A stretch of DNA of 64,000 nucleotides, taken from positions 67,473,899 to 67,537,898 of the forward strand of contig CM075857.1 of the NCBI GenBank assembly GCA_037975125.1, given 5' to 3'. Each line of letters begins with the position of its first letter. The stretch's first letter is position 1. This DNA comes from Latrodectus hesperus (lineage: Eukaryota > Arthropoda > Arachnida > Araneae > Theridiidae). The position numbers were made by a program, and so were the translations under genes. The notes beneath the pieces were generated by a model. That model was not told where the DNA came from. It ran no database searches and saw nothing but the letters and a program-made list of their open reading frames with translations. Positions 17,266 through 28,724 of the stretch are shown here, in pieces.

Positions 17266-18766
17266 TGGCTTAAGCATTTGCTACAAAATAATATTTTAAG
17301 TGAAATATTCCTTCATTTGTTTATGAAATGACATTTTTATTACTTATTTTCTTAGAAAAATGTATTAATATAAACTTCTTAGCAATCTGTTTTTTTAAAA
17401 CAGGAGTTCTATTTAGAAAAACAAAAAGTGAAGACTTTTTATCATTTCTTTTCAGATATGTTTGCTATGTGAAATATAAAAAAAAATGTTGCTAATTAGA
17501 TGAATTTTTAGTTTAAACTTTGCTTGAAGGCTTGCATTATATCATATTTCATCAATGCAGAAAGAATAATCGAATAATCTGATTATGATACATTATATTG
17601 ATTTGTTACCAATAATTAATTTAAATTGTTGAATAACAATTTTATGTTTTTTACTGCATGAAAGCTTACATGATTCACATAAAATAACAATCAATTATGT
17701 TTGTAATACAATATGATTTTTAGGGTGAATTATCAGATTGAAAACATAAGGAAATAAAATCTTTTACAGCAAGACAGTAATAATTGACTATGAAATAGGT
17801 AACTTATATATTAATCATTGGTTTGAGCAAAAGAATGGATTCACTTAAATTAGTGTAATATCAATTATTCTAAAATAAATAACAATTTATGATACAATTA
17901 ACTAATCTTAACAAATTAAATAACTGGTTTAATTATACTTAATAATAATAAAATTAATAATAATGGGGGTCATCCCAATAAATCAATTTATCATAATTGA
18001 AGAAAAAATGTGTTTTTTTTTTAGGGATTCTTTCTCTAAACATGAACAATTTCAAATCAAAAGAAAGTAAAAAGCATTCTATTTACTGCTGAATTATTAT
18101 AATCTTTGTAATATTTGTCTTAGTAACTAAAAAATCTAGTTGATAAAGAAAATAATACTAAAGAATTCATAATTCACCATAGAATTATTAACAAGTAAGA
18201 AAATGCTTATAAGAAAAAGGAAGATATAAATAAAAACGTTATTGTAAGCAAAAAATAAAAAAAGACATAAAACGTCTTTCGAAGTACAGAATCATTTCAT
18301 AAATTTATGGTTTTCACAAATAGAAATATAGGTTTTATCATTGGAATTTATTACAGAAGCTGAAAAGACGCCTGATTTTACTGATTGTAACAATCTGTTT
18401 ATGAAAAATGCAATTGACATTTATTTATTCATTTTCATTTTCCCTCTGATGAATCTGTTAGAATTCTAGTTCAATCCCTTTCTTAAAATGTGGTCTTAGA
18501 AGATTACAAAAGTCCATTGTCATTTTCATATCGCTCATATATTACTAATACAATAGTTTATTGGCATATTAACTTAGGAATTCATTGGAATGCTGTATAT
18601 ATTTAAAATGATGCGTGTATAATACATCGGATCAAAATCATTCAATAATATACTCCTTTCTATATTGTCGATAATAAAGAATTTGCGGTGACATTTTTTA
18701 AAATTTAAGTTTGTTTAAGACTAAATGGGAATACATGCGATACCTTTGATAATGAATTTAATCGAG
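17266..18766. other. AT-rich DNA, nothing recognised
   Basis: No coding-like frame, repeat end or RNA feature seen. Confidence 0.6.
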
Positions 18767-18898
<132 letters not shown>

Positions 18899-20428
18899 TA
18901 CTGCTCAAAACAATTAAAGGATATTGTAAGTTTTACATAAAATAAAGATTTAAGCGAATTTTTTTTTTTGCTGAAAATGGAAGAAGAGAATCCCAAATAA
19001 AAATTTTTCTGATTTTCAAATTGTGGAGTATGCTAATTTTGAGTTCAACGTCAAAAACGTCACTTCAGCGGCAGTGAATGAAATTTGACTTTCAACTGAA
19101 TAAAAGACAATGAATACAAGGATGATCGGTATTCAGTGACTGCTTTGTTTCGATGAGTACGATGTCTCAGCGAAGTCATTTAATCGATTCAGAAGCTTGG
19201 AGAGTTGTTGGTAGGTTAGAAGGGGGCCAAACTCAAGACGGAGTAGCGCAAGCTATTGGAGTGTTACAAAGTGTGATTTCCAGGATCTGGAACCGTTTTT
19301 GGAGACTGGAAGTGCAGGCCGAAGACCAGGGCAAGGTCGTAGATGGGGAACAACGCCCAATGAAGATCGTTATTTAGTGTTAACGGCTCGGAGACACCGA
19401 AATATAAACGCTACTCTTCTCCAACAACACTTTCGCTCGGCTACTGACACCACGGTTTCAACTCAGACTGTCCGAAACCGGCTCTATGGTGGGGTCTGTA
19501 TGCTCGCCGACCAATGGTATCTGTTAAACTAGTAACAAGGCATCGTCGCCACCGCAGGGAGTGGGCAACAGAGCATGTGAACTGGAGGAGAAATGAATGA
19601 CGCTATGTTCTTTTTTCTGACGAGTCCCGTTTTTCTGTTTATCCTGATGATAGGTGTATTTTCATCTGGAGGGACCGTGGCAGTAGAAATAATCCAGTGT
19701 TCGTGCACGAAAATATCAGATTTGGCGGTGGGGGAGTATTGGTGTATGGTGGCATCTCCAACGACGGGCGCACAGGCCTCTATATTATTCCAGATGGACC
19801 TCTGACTGGTCACCGATATAGGGATGAGATCCTCAGACCTATTGTAGTCCATTACGCTGCAGCAATCGTAGATGACTTCATTTTAATGGACGATAACTGC
19901 AGGCCACATCGTGCTAACCTGGAGGAGGATTTCCTTTTCAAGGAAGGAATCGTACGAATGGAATGACCAGCGTGTTCTCCAGACATGAATCCAATAGAGC
20001 ACGTTTGGGACGTTCTAGGAAGACGAGTTGCTGGCCACCAACCACCCCCACAAACTCTCCAAGAACTGGAAAGAGCTCTTCTGGAAGAGTGGGACAGAAT
20101 ACCCCAACTCGTGATTAATAGCCTTATTGACTCCATGCCTCAAAGGTGTTCAACGTTGCTGGCCGTCCGTGTAAACCATAACCCCTACTGAAAATGTTTT
20201 CCTTTGAAGACAACACCTTTCTTATTCTTTTTTTCTCATATACACAAATTGTGGTTTTTTCCTTTTGTACACAAATGCGCAATAAAATGCATTTTTTTCT
20301 GCCAAACATGTGTAATTTATTCTCATATAACCTACTACGTCTGTCGACCACGTATCAATCAGCTAAAAAGTTTCCCAGACACAAGATCCACCTAAAGCCG
20401 CAATATCCTTTAATTGTTTTGAGCAGTG
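18899..20428 (+). mobile_element. Tc1-like DNA transposon, defective
   Basis: Inverted ends of about 27 bp. The right end is the reverse complement of cactgctcaaaacaattaaa and stops at 20,428, followed by TA at 20,429-20,430. The left end differs only in its first base (18,899) and is preceded by the TA array. The length is 1,530 bp, almost the same as the element at 5.9 kb, and the two transposases share the same N-terminal layout. Confidence 0.9.
19153..20191 (+). pseudogene. Tc1-like transposase, DD34E, broken
   Basis: The start is the ATG at 19,153 (MSTMSQRSHLIDSEAW) with a helix-turn-helix (AIGVLQSVISRIWNRF). A frameshift near 19,300 moves to a frame reading GRRPGQGRRWGTTPNEDRY, then a paired-like second helical part ends near 19,530. 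The first catalytic Asp is in FSDESRF near 19,619. The open frame 19,697-19,966 holds the second Asp in LMDDNCRPHR. A TGA at about 19,964 replaces the Trp before PACSPDMNPIEHVWD, which carries the Glu. Counting through that stop, 34 residues separate the second Asp and the Glu, giving DD34E. The C-terminus ends NHNPY at 20,191. The catalytic triad survives; the enzyme would not be made. Confidence 0.9.
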
Positions 20429-22145
20429 TATATATCATATTTTAATATAATCATTCAAGAAATTGGAGACAGTAGATATCTAATTCACATTCTCACCTAT
20501 TTAAAAATTGGAATAAGCACGATAAATCCTCAAAATGGCACTGAACTGCATTTCTTATTACTTTTACTTTTTCTCAGTACATTAAGAAGGATACTTAAAA
20601 TATTTATCTTTTTTGTTTAATCAATCGTATAATATCATACACTGTATGGCCAAAGTTTCTGATACCTCTTTATTTTAAATAAAGGATCTTTGTATAACTC
20701 ACAGTGCATTTCAACAACACTATATGAGTGAAAGGAAAAATATTGGTGGTTTGCTTGTTTTCAATCATGAATAATTTGGAAAGGGACACAATTGTATGTG
20801 GTTATTTATTTGGATAGTTGGAAAGATTTCTCAACTGTAAAACGTATCCCGTTACAGTAACAACTAACGTTCACAGTAAGCGTATCCCGTTCAACAGAAG
20901 GTAATATCATGGTCAAGTGGAAAGTCCTGTAAATTTTGAACTAAATAATCACTTACATTGACCAAGAAACTTACTTATTGGGACTGGAGAGGCCTGAACT
21001 GCAAAACTATGTATTAAACTATGTTATATAAAATAGTTAGCAGGTAACTTTACTAAATATTGCAAAATAGTTAGTTCATGTACACATGTCAATGGCAGGA
21101 GTATGATTCGAAAGCTAATGGCATTTAATCTTTATGATTTTGTTGTATGCCATTAATCCTACTTATCTATGCTTTAAGCTATTTGCAATGGCGCAAAGAG
21201 CATTGTAACTGGACTTTGAAGAAATGGAAGAATGCCTTAGGGAATGATAAATCACGATATTTGATCTACTATTCAAATGGGATGGCACGTAAGGACTTGT
21301 CGAATGTCTGGACTTGGAGAAAGTGAAATGTGATAGCTGTGACGTTATGAATTTCACGATTTGGGCTTAGCCTGCAAATTTTAATTGACGGGTCGATGAG
21401 TTTTTCAGCATTTAGACAATAGCACGTTTCCGATATTATAAACTGCTCCAAAAAATTATAACCTTATCTAAAAATATCGTTTTTTAAATCCGTTAACTGA
21501 CAGAATGCCAATAACACATTATTTAAGTATGCAAAATTTTTTAGTTAACTACCACTATTTATTTTGTAACCGAATTATATATAACTAAGGAAAAATTTAG
21601 AAATATCAAAATATCGTGCCAAACATTTATAACCTCACTAATTAATTAACTTTGTTGTTTATGTAGTATTGTGGTCTGATTGCCATTTATTTTTGGATAT
21701 TATTTTGAACTGTGTGCGTAAGTAGAATGCCTCTAGGATTATCATTAAACGAAAATGAAATAGGTCAAACTACAGCATTCCATCAAGAAGGAATCAGCAA
21801 TCATGAAATTGCTCGGAGACTAAAAAGATCACCCTGAGTTATTAACAATTTTTTAAATAAAATTCAAAACAATATGGGTCTAGAAAACGTTCATGACGTA
21901 AACCGAAGCTGTCAGAAAAAGATAAAAGATTTATTTTTCGTGAAGCGTCCAATTATTCTAAATCTTTTGAACAGATTCGTCGCACTTTGAAGCTTGATGT
22001 CCATCGAGAAACTGTTAGAAATGCTGTAAAGCGAAACATAAACATTGTGAGAAAGAAATTGAAGCCAGCACCCGCAATTAATGCTGCTGATAAAATGAGA
22101 AGATTTGAATTTGGACGGCAACACATGAACACAGACTGGACAAAC

Positions 22146-22223
22146 GTTAGTAAAAAATTCATTAATATTTCACTTTATTACATTCTTGACACAATAAGTT
22201 CATTTATTCAAATTTATTTTTAG
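22146..22223 (+). other. Predicted 78-nt intron in the transposase gene
   Basis: Begins gttagt and ends atttatttttag with a T-rich tract. Removing it joins TDWTN to IIWSDEKKW in frame, placing the conserved Trp-Ser-Asp-Glu block where the family has it. Some Tc1-superfamily transposases are known to have introns. No transcript evidence is available here. Confidence 0.7.
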
Positions 22224-22630
22224 ATCATTTGGAGTGATGAAAAGAAATGGAATATTGACGGGACCGATGGCTACAGATAACTTCTGGCACGATTTACACA
22301 ACGAAGCAACGTACCTTTCAAAACGAAATTTTGGAGGGGGAAGTATAATGACTTGAGGAGCTTTTAGTGCCCACGGAAAACGTCGTCTAGCCTTTGTTTC
22401 GAGTCGAATGAATAGTGAACTTTATCAAGAAATCTTAGATGGCTCATTGATATCCTTTTTAGATGAAAATGATGATATTTCTTTTACATATATGCTTGAT
22501 AATGCGTCAATACATCGGAGTGCTAGTAACAGAAACTGGCTAAATTCGCGAGAAATCCCTGGTTTACAACACCCTCCCCGTTCTCCAGATCTCAGTCCTA
22601 TCGAGAACATATGGGGACTATTAGTTCACC

Positions 22631-22652
22631 GAGAGAGAGAGAGAGAGAGAGA
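22631..22652 (+). repeat. (GA)11 microsatellite within transposase coding sequence
   Basis: It lies in frame between LVH and EYM, encodes alternating Arg-Glu, and has not broken the frame. Confidence 0.95.
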
Positions 22653-23384
22653 ATATATGACGAAAATCGATATCGAGAGCTCTTTTCAAGAGCTCAAAAG
22701 TGCCATTAAAGATGCTTGGAATTATTCTCTAGAAGAAGAAGTCCTGATAAATGTTGTAAATTGTATGCCACATCGTATCTTTAATTTAATTCGAAATAAA
22801 GGAGGCCACATTTGAAGTTTTTGCTGTAAAACTAATAAAATTATACTGTAAATAAAAGAAATATTTTCTTTGAGGTTATAGTTATTTGGCAATAATTAGT
22901 AAAAATTTTATGATTTGGTGATTAAATTTTACAAAAATATTTCTCACAGAATAACAAACTAAAAATATTGTTTTATAGTAACGTAATTCATCATTGTAAA
23001 CTGAAAAAAGTTTTGAAACATACGAATTTATTAAAAAATTGATAGACATTTTAGTGAGGTTATAATTTTTTGGAGAACTTTACAACAGTTTCGAAATGAT
23101 TCTTTTCTGTATCAGCATGATAACTTTTGCTCATGCAGAACTTTCACCATGGTGCACCAATAATAAAGCAAGTTGCTTGCTCTTGAATGACTCGACAAAG
23201 CTCGAACTTGAACACCAATAAACATCTGCAGGTTAAGTTGGAACATAAATTGAGAGATAATCCTAATTTACTAAAAGTCAAATACGAATTGTTCATTATG
23301 TTATGGGTAGATAGCGCACATTTCCACCAACAGTTATCGCAATTAGTTGGACAGTTTACCCCAAAGGATAAACTATGTAATTAA

Positions 23385-24559
23385 ATTAAAAGGAGTCTCG
23401 ATATCCTATTTATTATAAGTTTGGTTCCTTTTGGATCAGCAACGCAAAATGTGAGTTTAGCGATTTAGTGTAATATCGGAGATAATATAGAATTTATACA
23501 CACATGTGTTTATTGGAAAAATTTATATTTACCTATCTAATTATATTCTATACTTATTTTTATAATATCATATTGATTATAGCTTTTAAAAATAATTGGG
23601 ATCAATTCTAATTAAGAAATTGCTTTTTCATACGTCACGATTCAATGATTAGTTTTTAATATTAATTAAATTATTAGATATTGAAATAAAAATGGTTAGG
23701 AGAAAATATTAGATGAATATTTCATAATCATCAACATCTACATGATTGTTTGACCGTGTTTAAAAAGTGGTAGTTATTTGTTGCATTTTTCAATTTCGGG
23801 TTGATAGATAATGAATAATCTTGAGAATAAAAGCAAATAATCGTTTAATATAACAAAAACATTTTCTGAATAAATTTATTCGATTAAAACAAAATAAGAT
23901 AAAATGTTTCATAAGGAAATTTATTACATGCTTCGTACTCTAAAGAATCCACTAAATTATAATTTATACCATCTAATTCATAGATTCTTTAAAACGAATG
24001 TATAAAATCGTTTAATACTTTTAATGAAACAATATACGAAAAGATTTCGGTCTTAAACATGAAATTGTTACAAAAAAAAAACTAGAGAGAGATATGAATT
24101 ATTTCCCCATTTACCACGGAAAAAAAAGATGTCGATGCATATAATCAAAAGATAGGAAAATATTAAATACATTGATATTTATTCGTTTATCTTGTATTGG
24201 TTAAAAAATAAGCTGTCGAGTCTTGATAAAATAGATAAAATGTTTTCATTAAAAATCAGTAAATAAATCTATATATATAGAGAGAGTCAAAAAGTTCTTA
24301 TTTTATCTCATTTTATATCAAATACATATTTAATCCTAAAAAAGCATTTCCATTTTATCAGAAGCAAAATTCAGCAGTTTTTTATACCATTCCTTATAAT
24401 ATTATCATTTCATATTAAATGTCATTTTTAGTTAGAGAGCAGTCTAATTATCAAGAAAATTGTTAATTCTGATAACACAAGCATATCGTATAAACTCAGC
24501 AAAAATGCTACAGACACAGACAACTACAGCGAGAGATGAGTTATATAACATAATCTGCT
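23385..24559. other. AT-rich DNA, nothing recognised
   Basis: May hold the lost right end of the old Tc1 copy (weak resemblance near 23,420-23,450). Otherwise no feature is seen. Confidence 0.5.
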
Positions 24560-25187
24560 ACAAGATTATGTTCGATCTCCGAATTGTTCACTAACCGATC
24601 ATCAATTTATCATAGGTTTTTTGTGAAGTCGATTCATTGGTTCTGGAGACTATAAAAATTAAATTAAAAAAGGATGTATAATTTCTTAGTAAGTTTATGA
24701 AAAAAGAATACATATATATAGTCATTCATATTAATCAGACCTTTTCATTTTTTTGCTTATGGGGCATTAAAGAACAAGCCCAATGTGGATCGCTTTTCTC
24801 TCTTTTTTAGGATTTTCCAGAAGTAATTGATACATTGTCATTGAAAAGATCCCCAATCCCACTAACATCAGCTTGGTTTAAATGTCATTCTAAGACCATT
24901 GCTCTGACATCTTCGCATTTCCATCTTGGAAAATTCTTTTTTTTAATTTAAAACTTTGAAGTTCAATAGGCAAGTAATATAATTCAAGGAAGATGAAAAA
25001 CGATTTTTGGTCCGTTGGGTTGCCAAACTCTGCACTTCATGCTCCGAGAGCCGAGAAATGTTCGCTACTGTAGTTCGTTAACCAAACATGTGTGCGTTGT
25101 TTGAACACAAAAAATTGTTCGTATAAATGAGTTTTTGTTACCCGATTTGTTCATAATCCGAACTGTTCGTAAACCGATCACCCACTA
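24560..25187 (-). mobile_element. Pogo/Tigger-like remnant
   Basis: On the minus strand the end at 25,187 reads agtgggtgatcggtttacg and then aacagttcggattatgaac, a repeated gttcg/acgaac pattern typical of pogo-group terminal repeats, followed outward by TA. A related motif (ccgaattgttcactaaccga) lies at about 24,578-24,605 but in the same orientation, not inverted. The span is therefore either two overlapping right ends or a rearranged copy. A minus-strand patch reading DVSGIGDLF near 24,850 may be a trace of coding sequence. No transposase core is seen. Confidence 0.5.
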
Positions 25188-25351
25188 TAAATGAACTTGG
25201 AGCACGTTTAGTTTGGCGTGTCATAACTGTTTTGTGATTATTCAGTACACTGGTTTGACAGAAATTGGGGTGGAGAGTAATAAATGTAGATCACAAAGGA
25301 AATAATCATTGTAATGTAGTATTGATTGGTTTTATTGTAATTATATAAATA

Positions 25352-26948
25352 CAGAGTTAGCAAGAAATAAGTTTCCTACTTCAGAGGGTTGTAGAATACG
25401 TTCTATTTGTCCAAATGAGATAAAATTTGAACTACAGATAATTCAAACGATGCGCTTGACATTTATTAAAAACAGAAATAGTACAAAATTTCGCCGATAG
25501 ATGGCGCTGTAATACACATAAAAACATTTGATATGCTTTATAAATGTTAAATAATAATAATAAAAAAGTAACATTACAACTGCTCATTATGCCCTCTTCA
25601 TTTTCAACAATGTGCTCTAATCGCAGAACCATATTTTCGACAGCAGACCGGAGTGAGTCTGTCGGAATATCAAGGATATGGCGCCGAATGCTGTTCTTCA
25701 GATCTGGTACAGATGCTGGCCTTTTACGGTAGACATTGTCCTTCAAAAAACAACCCCGCAACCAAAACTCGCAGGGGGTGATATCCGGCGAAGGAGGAGG
25801 CCATGCCGTAGAGAAATGATCAGCTGATAACCCGTGCCTCAGTAAAATGCTGTGTTAGCAGTTGGACGATCAATATGAGGAGGTGCGCCATCCTGCATGA
25901 AAATGATGTCCTGAAGGCATCCACGCTGCTGAAGTTGTGGGATTACAAAATCCCTCAGCATATCTTGGTACAGTTGTCCTGTGATCGAACAGGTTTTGAT
26001 TCCATTTGCAGTTATCTCTTCAAAAAATACGGTCCAATCACAAAAGTAGCCGTAAACCCACACCATACGTCACTTTTTCAGGATGCAAGAGTTTTTCCTG
26101 GATAGCGCGAGGGTTTTCCGCTGCCCAAATTCGACAATTGTGGGTGTTGACTTGCCGATTCAGTTGAAAGTGGGCTTCATCAGTCCACAGAATATTCCAT
26201 GGCCAAGTGACGTCAACCACCATTCGAGCAAGGAACTGAAGTGCAAAAGTTTTACGAATCTCTGAGTCCCCGTCCTGCAACAAGTGAAGAGGCTTGATTT
26301 TGTAGGTATAAAAATGCAAAATCCGCATTAAGATTTTTCGTGCAGTGGAATACGGCATACCCAATACAGGGGAAACAACTGCCACACTCACACTACCATC
26401 TGGCGACTGACTGCTGGCTTCAACGGCCGCGGTAGCCACATTTTTGACGCTAGAAGACTGGATTGGCTTTCGTCCTCTACCGGGAAGAATTGCAAGTTGT
26501 CCAGTTCTTTCAAATTTCTGCATCATCTTGCGTAACGCACATGGAGACATTGGACCTCTTCGTATCTGCTTCATGCGGCGAAATTCTTTTACAGCTGCAA
26601 CGGAGTTCTGCTGGTTCTGGTAGAACAATTTTACAAGTGGCGCTTTTTCTTCCAAAGAAGGCATGATGTGCAGAGAAGTAACTAATGCTCATTCAGAATC
26701 CGCCTTCTTTTTACCCAAAGATAATGCTAATACATGCGCTGTAAAGCAAATGACATTTCATGTTTTCAGTATATGCAAATAAGTACCATTAATATTACAG
26801 CGCCATTTATCGGCGAAATTTTCTATTTTTTTAATAAATGTCAAGCGCATCATGTGAATTATCCGTAGTTCAAATTTTATCTCATTTGGACAAATAGAAC
26901 GTATTCTACAGCCCTCTGAAGTGGGAAACTTATTTCTTGCTAACCCTG
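25352..26948 (-). mobile_element. Tc1/mariner-superfamily transposon with TIRs of about 160 bp
   Basis: TA at 25,350-25,351 and 26,949-26,950 flank the element. The terminal repeats at 25,352-25,514 and about 26,793-26,948 are inverted copies that start cag-g/a-gttagcaagaaa and align along nearly their whole length with a few substitutions and short gaps. The element is 1,597 bp with its transposase on the minus strand. The TIRs are much longer than the 27-28 bp of the Tc1 copies elsewhere in the window, and the transposase differs too, so this is a separate family. Confidence 0.92.
25432..26664 (-). pseudogene. Transposase of a long-TIR Tc1/mariner-superfamily family, broken
   Basis: The start is the ATG at 26,664 (MPSLEEKAPLVKLF). 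The N-terminal helix-turn-helix includes ALRKMMQKFERTGQL, then a GRGRKP hinge and a second helical part (STARKILMRIL). The first catalytic Asp is in LWTDEAHFQLN. The frame breaks after LLHPEKVTYG near 26,050. A second frame (25,839-26,066) has the second Asp in FMQDGAPPH. After another shift near 25,850 comes SPDITPCEFWLRGCFLKDNV, then SIRRHILDI and a C-terminus running into the left TIR to 25,432. The third acidic motif is SPDITPCEFW, not the NPIE of Tc1. It has two frameshifts and no working product. The exact family was not named from sequence alone. Confidence 0.85.
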
Positions 26949-26950
26949 TA

Positions 26951-27866
26951 TTTAAAGTACTATCAAGTATACCACAAGTTGTAAATAAATGAAAACACTG
27001 TTAGAATTTTTATTACATAGCGCGCATTTAACTAACAACTAATCTTATCACTTTCAAATTTTTTTATTGAAAACCATATTTTCATTACAGCGTAAATTAC
27101 AGTTTGAGAATCGAATGTGCATAGTAGAAATTGGTATTGAGCGGAACTAGTAGAAAATGATTAAATTTAGACTTTCCCCTGGCTAAGCAAGTATTGTATG
27201 ACCAACTTAATTAAAACCGTATTCATCTACAATACACGAAGGACATGTCTTTGTACGCAGGCTGAAGTTTTTTGTTAACTACTACTCGAGTTTATATCTG
27301 TTGATTAAATACAACATATCGTCATCGTGGTTCTTGTTTTTTTAAATTCTGTTTGCAAAAATTCTAATTTTTCTCCTAATTTTAAATACACATTCAAATT
27401 TAAACAAATTAATAATTATTCTGTTTTGTAAAAAGATTTCTTAAAATTTTGCGTAAAGCAAAAGTTATTTTTCATCCTTAAATTTTTACGTAATATTTTT
27501 AAAAAGAAACTTAATAAATAGCGTTATTTTTATTTGTAATTATGTAATTTTTGTTGAATTTTCTTGAAATCAGTTTAACGAGAAAGATTTTAGATATTAT
27601 GTAATTCAGAAATTACATTTTCAAACTGCATTTTTGAATGAATTAAAAAAATACTGAATATAGCAATAAATGTTTATAAATGCATAAATAGGAAATAAAA
27701 ATATATAGTGAAAAAAAGAACATATATGCATTAAAAAAGTATAAACTAATTATTGAAATAACTCTTTCTTAATTTTGAATAAAAATTAATTTTCTAATTT
27801 TTTCCTATGTAACCTTTACTATAATGAATCCAGTAAAATATATAAAATGGAATAATATTATATTCT
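26951..27866. other. AT-rich DNA, nothing recognised
   Basis: No feature seen between the transposon and the next SINE. Confidence 0.6.
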
Positions 27867-27878
27867 ACTATCAGAGTA

Positions 27879-28187
27879 GAAGCCGACCGATGGCTGAGTG
27901 GTTAGCGCTCCTGACTCCTGAGCTGTGGGTCCTGGGTTCGAATCCCGGTTCGGGCATGGATGTTACTTTCTTTCTCTGTTCTCTCTGTGTTCCTCTATCC
28001 TTTCTTCCCTGATGATCTATGAATGTGGCCCACCCTATAAACAGGTTTGTGGTGGTATGACGCGGGTAACGCTACTCACCTCCGTGACTTTCACAGGTGC
28101 TCGCTGGGTTACGATAAATGAGTAGCATTTTCTGGCCTTGTTGTGGCATAGGTCTCAACCCTCAAGTGCCCGCCGTTTAAAAAAAAA
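27879..28187 (+). repeat. Complete tRNA-derived SINE with target-site duplication
   Basis: The A box tggctgagtgg is at 27,891-27,901 and a perfect B box ggttcgaatcc at 27,935-27,945. A unique body follows, ending in cgccgttt and an A run. Flanking duplications actatcag(a/g)gta at 27,867-27,878 and 28,188-28,199 differ at one base of 12. The length is 309 bp. This is the reference copy for the related pieces at 1-197 and 749-905. The head resembles a tRNA, but no acceptor-stem pairing is present. Confidence 0.92.
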
Positions 28188-28478
28188 ACTATCAGGGTAA
28201 AAATTTATAAATAGATTATATAAAAATTATTAAAAAATCACACGCACACACATTTTAAAAAAATTGTTATTAAGAGATTACTGAATTGCAGTGAGTTATA
28301 CAAAAATATCCTCACACGTCAAAATTTTCAATTTGTTGAGCAATTTTCATTATATCTTTATACTAACCGATTGATAGCTATTTTTAGAAATCAATAAATT
28401 AAAAAATTATGGTTCCTACATAAGCTGTCGCTTTAATGTAATTTAGTTATATATATGACACATTTATTTTGAAATGTG

Positions 28479-28481
<3 letters not shown>

Positions 28482-28549
<68 letters not shown>
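28482..28549. repeat. (TA)n microsatellite
   Basis: About 34 pure TA units. Confidence 0.98.
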
Positions 28550-28553
<4 letters not shown>

Positions 28554-28724
28554 TAAAAAAGTTATTAAATTAAGTGGAGTAAATATTATATGTTTTAGTA
28601 TATGGGAATTTTATACACAACACTTCTTTAATTCAGTTTCATAAAAATTTATTTTTTCATGCATTATTTCTATTTTTTGTTAAATATTTAGAAATATTTA
28701 CTCAAACATATGCTCAGAAGCTGA

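Larger units (their letters stand above)
21727..22815 (+). pseudogene. Tc3-like transposase with a spliceosomal-type intron, DD34E, broken
   Basis: The start is the ATG at 21,727 (MPLGLSLNENEIGQ) and the first helix-turn-helix ends in EIARRLKRS. A TGA follows near 21,836 and frame changes near 21,890. The middle frame carries the second DNA-binding part (VHRETVRNAVKRN). The reading frame TDWTN continues as IIWSDEKKW only if 22,146-22,223 is removed as an intron. The first Asp is in WSDEKKW, the second in YMLDNASIHR, and the Glu in SPDLSPIENIWG. The Asp-Glu gap is 34 residues, so DD34E. A TAA near 22,275 and a TGA near 22,354 (Trp position in IMTWGAFS) break it. The last 135 codons, from 22,408, are open. 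A (GA)11 run inside adds RERERERE. The stop is at 22,813. Confidence 0.87.
21441..23080 (+). mobile_element. Tc3-like transposon with paired internal repeats, inside an older Tc1
   Basis: TA occurs at 21,439-21,440 and 23,081-23,082. The ends begin aactgctccaaaaaattata on the left and nearly the same in reverse complement on the right. A second copy of the motif (ccaaacatttataacctcac) lies about 170 bases inside the left end, at 21,619-21,641, with another inside the right end at 22,871-22,890. That makes four sites, an IR/DR layout as in several Tc1-superfamily elements, probably transposase binding sites. The length is 1,640 bp. Confidence 0.87.
20640..23384 (+). mobile_element. Old Tc1-like element, split by a Tc3-like insertion
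   Basis: The left end at 20,640 (cactgtatggccaaagtttc) follows TA and is a typical Tc1-type terminus. Degraded transposase pieces follow. VKWK is near 20,930, and HCNWTLKKWKNALGNDKSRY is near 21,207-21,270, keeping the first Asp in NDKS. The frame then reads DII up to 21,440. After the 1.6-kb insertion and its TA copy it resumes as QQFRNDSFLYQHDN (second Asp), then SSNLNTNKHL where the Glu has become Lys, and KLRDNPN near 23,240-23,260. The last open piece ends at 23,384. The right terminal repeat is not clearly recognisable. The element is clearly dead and older than its insert. Confidence 0.8.

Noticed and set aside
27879..27960. A possible tRNA gene (A box and perfect B box)
   Set aside because: There is no acceptor-stem pairing, and the body, A tail and target duplication show it is a SINE. 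The same holds for 749, 9,247, 15,624 and 16,743.
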